From assembly GCF_009363115.1 (NCBI RefSeq), contig NZ_CP045298.1:3028501-3092500 (forward strand): DNA of 64,000 bases, in the 5' to 3' direction. Under the pieces are notes generated by a model. The model had not been told where the DNA came from. It searched no databases and was given only the letters and a program-made list of their open reading frames with translations. The translations under genes and the position numbers were made by a program. The DNA comes from Paenibacillus brasilensis. Its GTDB lineage: Bacteria > Bacillota > Bacilli > Paenibacillales > Paenibacillaceae. Shown piece by piece: positions 58,226 through 64,000 of the stretch; positions within the stretch are counted from its first letter, which is position 1; every line of letters starts with the position of its first letter.

Positions 58226-58578
58226 CGGAGTTGGTCAAATCCCACGTTTTATTTTAGCAGTATTGCGCTGCTTGTTTGTCCGGCGGAATTATTACAGGCC
58301 ATAGCTGGAGCAGGTGATGAGTGGAGTGGGGGCCATTTGTTTGGATACACTATTAATGCGGGAAAACCCGTTGCATTTACAGGGTCCATTGTTAGGCTTG
58401 CTGACAGCGTAAGAGTCAGGGCATAATCGGGTTATCTATGCTTGGAGCAGGGGTAGCGGTAGAAATGATGAAGCCTCGTATGTTGGGCCTCGCTGGAGGC
58501 GCAGGATTTGTCCTGATATCTACTGTGATTTCGATGTTTTATATTAGAGCTCGCAGCCGCAAGGCAGCTGGAACCTGA
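58226..58578 (+). pseudogene. Decayed membrane-transporter fragment
   Basis: Two short adjoining frames look like remnants of a membrane protein: at 58226-58426 FYFSSIALLVCPAELLQAIA and AGKPVAFTGSIVRLAD, and at 58438-58578 MLGAGVAVEMMKPRMLGLAG followed by FVLISTVISMFYIRARSRK. The ending resembles the last helix of a major-facilitator transporter. No start or ribosome binding site for an intact gene is visible. The family is only a guess. Confidence 0.35.
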
Positions 58579-59244
58579 TTATTGTGAATCGTTCTTGTTG
58601 CTGGTTTTAACTGGTTTAACTGGTTTATCTGATTTGTAGAAAGGGCTAAGCAGGAAGGCTCTCCAGCGATAAGCAACATACAGCATAAGGATCATGCCAA
58701 CGACTGCGGCGGTGCGCAGTGCATACAGCTCTACTAAATGGAAAATGGCATCCCATTGCGGACCAAACAGCTTGCCGATGCTTAGAAATAAAGTAACCCA
58801 GAACAGAGCACCGCTGTATGCATACAAGGCAAATTTACGGAGAGGAAGAGCTATAATTCCAGAAAAATAGCCAGTAAAATGTCTAACACCTGGGATAAAA
58901 TATCCAATGAAAATAAGCCAGTACCCATATCGTTGAAACCACTTTTGTGTTTTCTGAAGCTTGACCGGTGATAAGAGTACCCATTTACCGTATTTCTGAA
59001 TAAAGGGAAGTCCAGCCCATTTTCCGATAAAGTAGGTAATCGTCATACCGATGGTTGTACCGAAAAAGGCCAGCAGCACCAATTTACCGAAATCCAGGGT
59101 ACCCGAATAGGAGAGATATCCCGCATAGGCCATTGTGGTTTCCCCGGGAAAGGGTAAAGCAATAAACTCAAGCAGCAAGCCGAAAAAGAGGACGCCGTAT
59201 CCGTATTCTTCGAACAATTGCGAGATCCATTTCAGTACATCCAT
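58579..59244 (-). CDS. DedA family membrane protein
   Basis: Member of the DedA superfamily, which includes undecaprenyl-phosphate and phospholipid flippases. About 221 residues with FFGLLLEFIALPFPGETTMA near the N terminus (conserved Glu in the first re-entrant loop) and FIGYFIPGVRHFTGYFSGII with the conserved Arg. Five hydrophobic segments. The C-terminal tail has a small KPVKPVK repeat. ATG 59244 is placed eight bases after AGGAG; a GTG nine bases upstream overlaps that site and is less likely. Confidence 0.9.
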   Translation of the reverse strand: MDVLKWISQLFEEYGYGVLFFGLLLEFIALPFPGETTMAYAGYLSYSGTLDFGKLVLLAFFGTTIGMTITYFIGKWAGLPFIQKYGKWVLLSPVKLQKTQKWFQRYGYWLIFIGYFIPGVRHFTGYFSGIIALPLRKFALYAYSGALFWVTLFLSIGKLFGPQWDAIFHLVELYALRTAAVVGMILMLYVAYRWRAFLLSPFYKSDKPVKPVKTSNKNDSQ

Positions 59245-59331
59245 CGTGTACACTCCTACGAACAGATTAAGTAATTTATAATCAATTTATTTTAACAATC
59301 TTTTCATGTTCACTCAACTCCGTATGATTTC

Positions 59332-59361
59332 TTGACGTCCTGTTTTATCGTTGCGTATAAT
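59332..59361 (+). promoter_or_regulatory. Sigma-A type promoter of guaA
   Basis: TTGACG and TATAAT are separated by 18 bases, about 30 bases before the start codon. No purine riboswitch fits in the short leader. Confidence 0.7.
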
Positions 59362-59389
59362 GAAACGAACAATTGAGGGAGGCACGGTA

Positions 59390-60928
59390 ATGAATAAGCC
59401 TAATGAAATCGTTGTAGTTCTCGACTTTGGAGGACAATACAACCAGTTAATCGCAAGAAGAATTCGGGATCTCGGTGTATATAGTGAGCTCCTTCCATAC
59501 AATACGTCTGCGGAGAAGCTGAGAGAGCTGGCGCCGAAAGGGATTGTTTTCTCAGGCGGACCTTCCAGCGTATATACGGAAAATGCCCCTCAGGTGGACC
59601 GGGCAATTTATGATCTTGGCATTCCTATCTTTGGTATTTGCTATGGTATGCAGCTGATGGCTCACCAACTGGACGGTAAGGTAGAACGTGCGGGCAAGCG
59701 TGAGTACGGCAAAGCAGACGTGCTATTCAATGAGGGCTCCCGATTGGCTAAAGGTCTGGATTCCCGTCAAACGGTATGGATGAGCCACGGGGATCACGTT
59801 ACAGATCTGCCATCCGGCTTTACACTCGATGCAGGAACAGAGAGTGCGCCGATTGCCGCTATGAGTCATCCGGAACGGAACCTGTATGCAGTACAGTTTC
59901 ATCCAGAGGTACGTCATTCCGTACAAGGTAATGAGATGATCAGTAACTTCCTGTATGAAGTGTGCGGTTGTGAAGGCAACTGGACGATGGAATCGTTCAT
60001 TGAGGATCAAATCCGTGAAATCCGTCAGCAAGTAGGCGACAAGAAAGTATTATGCGCTTTAAGTGGCGGCGTGGATTCTTCCGTTGTAGCAATGCTCATT
60101 CATAGAGCCATCGGCGATCAGCTGACATGTATGTTTATTGATCACGGACTGCTGCGCAAGGGCGAAGCGGAAAGTGTAATGGACACGTTCGTTGGCAAAT
60201 TTGATATGAAAGTTGTCAAAATTGATGCACGTGAGCGCTTCCTGTCTAAACTGGCGGGAGTCGATGATCCTGAACAAAAACGTAAAATCATCGGTAACGA
60301 GTTTATCTATGTTTTTGAAGAAGAATCAGCTAAATTTGATGATTTTGACTTCCTGGCACAAGGCACGTTGTACACAGATATTGTAGAGAGCGGAACAGCA
60401 ACGGCGCAGACCATCAAATCGCACCATAACGTGGGTGGTTTGCCGGAAGACATGAAGTTCAAGCTGATCGAGCCACTGAATGCATTGTTCAAGGATGAAG
60501 TGCGTAAAGTCGGTGAAGAATGCGGATTGCCAGCTGAAATTGTATGGCGTCAGCCATTCCCGGGTCCGGGTCTTGCCATTCGTGTATTGGGCGAAGTGAC
60601 AGAGGACAAGCTCAAAATTGTCCGTGAATCGGATTATATTTTGCGCGAGGAGATTGCCAAAGCCGGTCTGGATCGGGAAATCTGGCAATACTTCACCGCT
60701 CTGCCAAACATGAAGAGTGTTGGTGTTATGGGCGATGCCCGTACGTACTCATACACCGTAGGTATCCGTGCAGTAACCTCGATCGACGGTATGACCGCCG
60801 ACTGGGCGCGTATCCCTTGGGACGTGCTGGAGAAAATTTCGGTACGTATCGTTAATGAAGTAGAAAATGTAAACCGTATCGTGTACGATGTAACCTCCAA
60901 GCCACCAGCAACGATTGAGTGGGAATAG
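59390..60928 (+). CDS. guaA: GMP synthase (glutamine-hydrolysing)
   Basis: Converts XMP to GMP. 512 residues with an N-terminal class I glutamine amidotransferase (Cys84 in [10 protein letters not shown], the later FHPEV with His and Glu), an ATP-pyrophosphatase with [12 protein letters not shown], and the C-terminal dimerisation part with [26 protein letters not shown] precedes ATG 59390; the frame extends 13 codons further into the promoter without meaning. It is monocistronic with a clear terminator. Confidence 0.97.
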   Translation: MNKPNEIVVVLDFGGQYNQLIARRIRDLGVYSELLPYNTSAEKLRELAPKGIVFSGGPSSVYTENAPQVDRAIYDLGIPIFGICYGMQLMAHQLDGKVERAGKREYGKADVLFNEGSRLAKGLDSRQTVWMSHGDHVTDLPSGFTLDAGTESAPIAAMSHPERNLYAVQFHPEVRHSVQGNEMISNFLYEVCGCEGNWTMESFIEDQIREIRQQVGDKKVLCALSGGVDSSVVAMLIHRAIGDQLTCMFIDHGLLRKGEAESVMDTFVGKFDMKVVKIDARERFLSKLAGVDDPEQKRKIIGNEFIYVFEEESAKFDDFDFLAQGTLYTDIVESGTATAQTIKSHHNVGGLPEDMKFKLIEPLNALFKDEVRKVGEECGLPAEIVWRQPFPGPGLAIRVLGEVTEDKLKIVRESDYILREEIAKAGLDREIWQYFTALPNMKSVGVMGDARTYSYTVGIRAVTSIDGMTADWARIPWDVLEKISVRIVNEVENVNRIVYDVTSKPPATIEWE

Positions 60929-60952
60929 ATTATAGACTGCAAACAAGACAAC

Positions 60953-60996
60953 AAAACCTTCAATTCCACATCCATCGTGGTTTTGAAGGTTTTTTA
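60953..60996 (+). terminator. Terminator of guaA
   Basis: AAAACCTTCAA and TTGAAGGTTTT pair, followed by further T. It lies about 25 bases after the stop. Confidence 0.85.
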
Positions 60997-61029
60997 CTTT
61001 AAGGCTTTGTTGTTCTACTCGTATGCTTT

Positions 61030-62160
61030 TTACCACACGACCTTTTTTCCGGTTGCTGCCGATTCCTCAATACGGTCCAGTAGCTGGTGCAGCTTTAAGG
61101 CATGATTAAAATCAGGAGCAAAGCGGGTGTCCGTCAAAATGTCCTTGGCAAATACATGGTGAGCTTTGGCTACATTCAGGGTTACCCCCTCTTTTGGGAA
61201 ATCCGGTTCATCATCAGGCTCAGCAGCTATACTTATTTGTTCAAAAGCCTCATTAGGCTCATAACCCTTATTACTGCCTGAATCATACACAAGCTTTTCG
61301 AGTGTCAGATTGCCAAATTGAACATGCCCAAGCGAAGGCTTTTGTGTCAAACGCAATGCTCCCTTTTTTCCCTGAATTTCTATCTCAAATTTAGAGTTTA
61401 CGCCACCCTGAATGTGAACCGATATCGGTGTTCCCTTTTCCGACAACCCGTGAATCAAAATCTGATCGGCTGTATCCTTGGGGATAATTTCACCTGTTTC
61501 CTGAATCGTGGCATGGCTGTAGTGTGATGCTGTAATGGCTGATAGCTCGCAAAATTCACCAACGATGTATTGCAGTGCGTCCAGCGTATGCCCGCCGTTA
61601 ATCGTTAGCAAATTGGCGCCATTGGCTTTATTCAGTAAATAAGCCGTATCCTGATCTGTACTTCCTCCTTTCCCGCGTGTAGCTACTTGCATGTGACAGG
61701 ATACAATTTCACCAATCTCCCCGTTCTCCACCAGCCTTTTCATTGTTTGCACTTCAAGGTCCTGCCGAGCCTGCAAGCCGACCGTATGATGAATACCCGC
61801 CTGTTCCGCTGCCTTAGCCATTTCGGTGGCTTCCGCCGTATTTGCCCCCAAGGGCCATTCACAGAAAATATGCTTTTTCTCTTGAATCGCTGCCATCACC
61901 GCTCCGTAATGATGGGGAACTTTGACGCTCACCACGACCATGTCCACGTCCTCAGAAGCTGCGAGCTTTTTGGCATCATCAAAAGCCAGTGCCGCCCCAA
62001 CTTCTTCTGCGCTTTGCCGCGCACTCTTCATACGGGAAGTACCGACAGCAGTGATATCCAGGTTCGGATGCTTGAGTAAAGCCGGAATGTGCGTTTGACT
62101 GGCCCATTTGTTATTCATTGATCCTCCGACCACTCCTGTACGAATCTTCTTTTTCTTCAT
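61030..62160 (-). CDS. Gfo/Idh/MocA family oxidoreductase
   Basis: NAD(P)-dependent dehydrogenase of 376 residues. An N-terminal Rossmann fold (RTGVVGGSMNNKWASQTHIP), then HIFCEWPLGANTAEA in the place of the usual EKP motif, GLQARQDLEV, and NGGHTLDALQYIVGEF in the catalytic domain. The EWPLG form is typical of the Gal80/D-galactose-dehydrogenase-like branch. The substrate is unknown, probably a sugar or cyclitol derivative. AGGAGGG precedes ATG 62160. It is divergent from a LysR regulator, which likely controls it. Confidence 0.9.
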   Translation of the reverse strand: MKKKKIRTGVVGGSMNNKWASQTHIPALLKHPNLDITAVGTSRMKSARQSAEEVGAALAFDDAKKLAASEDVDMVVVSVKVPHHYGAVMAAIQEKKHIFCEWPLGANTAEATEMAKAAEQAGIHHTVGLQARQDLEVQTMKRLVENGEIGEIVSCHMQVATRGKGGSTDQDTAYLLNKANGANLLTINGGHTLDALQYIVGEFCELSAITASHYSHATIQETGEIIPKDTADQILIHGLSEKGTPISVHIQGGVNSKFEIEIQGKKGALRLTQKPSLGHVQFGNLTLEKLVYDSGSNKGYEPNEAFEQISIAAEPDDEPDFPKEGVTLNVAKAHHVFAKDILTDTRFAPDFNHALKLHQLLDRIEESAATGKKVVW

Positions 62161-62251
62161 GCTGCGGGACCCTCCTAAATATTAATGAGGCTGGAAAATA
62201 GTGCCCAAGGTCAATATAATACATTTAACACATAAATTATAATGTTTGTTT

Positions 62252-62267
62252 ATGATGTAGATATCAT
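62252..62267. promoter_or_regulatory. Dyad in the divergent promoter region (possible LysR site)
   Basis: ATGAT and ATCAT arms are separated by six bases (GTAGAT) and lie 25 bases before the LysR start codon. The geometry fits the T-N11-A type of LysR binding sites. Confidence 0.45.
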
Positions 62268-62290
62268 TTTATTTGATGGGAGATGGAGAC

Positions 62291-63136
62291 GTGGACATTG
62301 AGAACATGCAGGCATTTGTGTCAGTAGCAGAACTGAGAAGCCTTACAGAAGCTGCCCAAAAGCTGAACCACTTACAATCGAATATGACAGCTAAAATAAA
62401 GAAGCTGGAGGCCCATTATAAAACAGCGTTATTTTACCGAAAACCCCGTGGCATGGAGCTGACTCCCGCAGGGGAAATCCTATATGCTCAGTTCAAACAA
62501 ATTTTGCTGCTGTGGCAAGACACAGAGATGAAAATGAGACCGCAGGAGGAAAAACTGCGCGTCGGGACAATGCAGTCCATTGTAGCAGGCGAAACAACGA
62601 GGGCGCTAACGAAGGTATACGAGTTGTACCCGCAGGCTTCGGTGACATTGAAAACCGGAACCACCACGGAGATGGAGCAATTGATCCTCGACGGCGAGCT
62701 CGATATTGCTTTTGTTACAGGGTATCCCACCAACCCATATATTCATTATCAAAAATGTTGTCGTGAAGATCTGGTACTGGTGGGGAAAGACATTCATGCA
62801 GGCTCAGACCTCAAACAAGTCCTGCAAGGAGCTACAATTATCGTGCTGTCGGATGGCTGCCTTTATCTTACGCAATTGGAGAAGATGTATCAGGACATTC
62901 AATTGACCCATGGCGAGGTTGTAGAGGTAGGGGTATTTGATACGATGGTGCAGTTTGTATTGATGGGAATGGGAATTACCTTGATGTCCAAAAGGCTGGC
63001 ACGGCAATTTAATGTAAAATCCTATTTGCCGGTTCCTCCCACCTTCGGCTACATGGATACATATTTAATAACCCGTCCCAACCATATGATGACAGCCATT
63101 GAACATAAATTTGTCGAACTCAACAATGCGATTTAA
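62291..63136 (+). CDS. LysR family transcriptional regulator
   Basis: 281 residues. N-terminal HTH: IENMQAFVSVAELRSLTEAA, then KLNHLQSNMTAKIKKLEAHY and RKPRGMELTPAGE. The C-terminal effector domain contains LRVGTMQSIVAG and GELDIAFVTGYP. GTG 62291 is chosen because GGGAGATGGAG sits just before it; the frame also opens at ATG 62273. The closest functional idea is control of the divergent Gfo/Idh oxidoreductase gene. The effector is unknown. Confidence 0.9.
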   Translation: MDIENMQAFVSVAELRSLTEAAQKLNHLQSNMTAKIKKLEAHYKTALFYRKPRGMELTPAGEILYAQFKQILLLWQDTEMKMRPQEEKLRVGTMQSIVAGETTRALTKVYELYPQASVTLKTGTTTEMEQLILDGELDIAFVTGYPTNPYIHYQKCCREDLVLVGKDIHAGSDLKQVLQGATIIVLSDGCLYLTQLEKMYQDIQLTHGEVVEVGVFDTMVQFVLMGMGITLMSKRLARQFNVKSYLPVPPTFGYMDTYLITRPNHMMTAIEHKFVELNNAI

Positions 63137-63154
63137 GGGATAGGAGAGAATTCA

Positions 63155-63352
63155 ATGACTACTAATCAGAACAAGTACCAGGGTAACCATGCAGCATTTT
63201 TGGGGGATAGTATTACTTTTGGATATGAACTCAAAGAGGGGGAAAGGCCTTACCCGCATATCGTCAGCGACACCCTGGGCTTTCAAAGCTTTGAGAATCA
63301 CGGACACCATCGGCAGAAACCCGAACATACTCAGGCTGATCATGAAGCTTGA
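63155..63352 (+). pseudogene. Truncated SGNH/GDSL hydrolase
   Basis: The start is good (TAGGAGAG before ATG 63155), and the product begins with block I of an SGNH esterase: NHAAFLGDSITFGYEL, then RPYPHIVSDTLG. After about 48 residues the homologous frame is lost. A neighbouring frame reads IGRNPNILRLIMKLEYFL and also stops at once. The blocks with the catalytic Asp and His are missing, so this is the 5' remnant of an esterase gene, probably deleted downstream. Confidence 0.7.
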
Positions 63353-63401
63353 GTATTTTCTTTAAATTGACCGAGTTCTTTATAAAGATCTGTCACAGAG
63401 C

Positions 63402-63429
63402 TTGAATATTTTTAATAGAGGCGTATAAT
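63402..63429 (+). promoter_or_regulatory. Promoter of the distal MarR gene
   Basis: TTGAAT and TATAAT are separated by 16 bases. An imperfect AATTGAT/ATTAAT dyad lies just downstream (63440-63460) and could be an autoregulatory operator. Confidence 0.5.
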
Positions 63430-63477
63430 ACCTGATTTATCAATTGATGCGTCGATTAATTTGGAGGAGGAAATATC

Positions 63478-63903
63478 ATCGAACATTGCACGGATAAGAG
63501 CAAGCTGTTTTATCGTATGCACCTTTTGTGTAAAGAAATGAATACTGCTTTTGAAGCTCAGATGAAAACCAGCTTTACCAAGGTCGAGATTTTATACCAT
63601 ATTCATCAACGACAGGAATTAAGTCAGTTGGAGCTTCAGCATTTACTGGCACTGGACGGAGCAGCGGTTACTCGACACCTGAAAAGGCTGGAGCAGGAAG
63701 GTCTGATTATGCGCAATAAAAAAGAGCAGGATAAGCGTGTCACTTATATTTGTCTAACCGAGCAAGGGGTTCAAGAACTGGAAGTTTTAATGAAGCAAAG
63801 AGAGGTCTTTCAGAACAAACTGTTGTGTGATTTTACAGATGAAGAAATTGAAGCTTTGACAGGTGCACTACAACATATGTCTACCAATGTAAAGAATATG
63901 TAA
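63478..63903 (+). CDS. MarR family regulator, possible ATC start
   Basis: Winged-helix regulator of about 141 residues. The recognition helix and wing are QLELQHLLALDGAAVTRHLK, RLEQEGLIMRNKKEQDKRVT, then CLTEQG. The first ATG in frame is at 63517, but no ribosome binding site precedes it, and the first helix would be incomplete. GGAGGAGG at 63462-63469 points to a start about seven bases further on, where the codon is ATC (63478), giving the plausible N terminus EHCTDKSKLFYRMHLLCKEM. Initiation at ATC, or a base change in the start codon, is inferred. A possible target gene begins right after it. Confidence 0.8.
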   Translation: MEHCTDKSKLFYRMHLLCKEMNTAFEAQMKTSFTKVEILYHIHQRQELSQLELQHLLALDGAAVTRHLKRLEQEGLIMRNKKEQDKRVTYICLTEQGVQELEVLMKQREVFQNKLLCDFTDEEIEALTGALQHMSTNVKNM

Positions 63904-63906
63904 AAT

Positions 63907-64000
63907 ATGCGAGGGGGAAAAACAGTACTGAACAATGTCCACGTATTAAGTGCGACCCACCATGCTGCCGGTAAAATAGAAATCTGCTGCGAATACCTTT
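63907..64000 (+). CDS. Possible partial gene at the window edge
   Basis: From ATG 63907 a frame stays open to the end of the window (MRGGKTVLNNVHVLSATHHA and on). GAGGGGG lies inside it, so the real start may be a CTG near 63928 or a codon beyond. Too little is present to name a product. The position right behind the MarR gene suggests a regulated partner. Confidence 0.3.
   Translation, partial: MRGGKTVLNNVHVLSATHHAAGKIEICCEYL

Noticed and set aside
59254..59389. Purine riboswitch before guaA
   Set aside because: The leader after the promoter is only about 25 bases long and lacks the conserved core.

Overview
The window reads as a chromosomal segment of a Paenibacillus, most likely of the P. 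polymyxa group. The inference rests on gene content (bacilliredoxin, YneF-type protein, LipL-type octanoyltransferase, SodF-like second superoxide dismutase, YesM/YesN-type regulators, RNase J), AGGAGG-type ribosome binding sites, frequent GTG/TTG starts, T-box and TPP leader control, and moderate GC. No rRNA, tRNA, CRISPR array, prophage or complete insertion sequence was seen.

Layout. 1-8.4 kb: 3' part of a GH32 levanase-type enzyme, an MhqR-like MarR regulator, an amino-acid permease convergent with a LysE exporter that seems to start at ATT, an RNase J with a long leader, and a HI0933-type flavoprotein. 8.7-22.3 kb: housekeeping genes: a membrane sensor kinase, bacilliredoxin, nadE, acpS-mutY, a frameshifted dinB-like gene, sodA, lepB, rnhA, a QueG-alkyltransferase fusion, a YneF-type gene, folE and lipL. 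22.3-31.8 kb: a superoxide dismutase with a 250-residue N-terminal extension, an alpha/beta hydrolase, an IclR regulator, thiC behind a TPP riboswitch, a YitT-type membrane protein, and an AT-rich island with broken reading frames followed by two genes that look like the two halves of an SdpI immunity protein. 31.8-39.9 kb: acnA, an amidase-domain protein, ddl, uvsE and an inositol-monophosphatase-family gene. 40.0-49.4 kb: a rhamnogalacturonan (pectin) uptake and degradation locus. 49.6-64 kb: trpS behind a T-box, a DMT exporter, hemL, an LCP ligase, a three-gene ABC exporter, bcp, DedA, guaA, a Gfo/Idh oxidoreductase facing a LysR regulator, a truncated SGNH hydrolase and a MarR regulator.

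The pectin locus is the most informative part. An intact sugar ABC importer (lipoprotein plus two permeases) is followed by an acetylesterase, a GH105 unsaturated rhamnogalacturonyl hydrolase and a small ASRT-family protein. The two-component system in front of it is broken: the YesM-type kinase has two frameshifts, and the YesN-type regulator has two frameshifts and two in-frame stops. The acetylesterase carries a 14-bp tandem duplication plus a lost G in its 5' end. A near-consensus cre site precedes the importer, so catabolite repression may now be its main control.

Other points that stand out are the QueG-MGMT fusion, the split SdpI module in AT-rich DNA, non-canonical ATT and ATC start codons supported by Shine-Dalgarno position, and several unassigned operator-like palindromes. 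Several single-base lesions lie in homopolymers, so assembly error must be excluded there. The stop codons and the 14-bp duplication are less easily explained that way.
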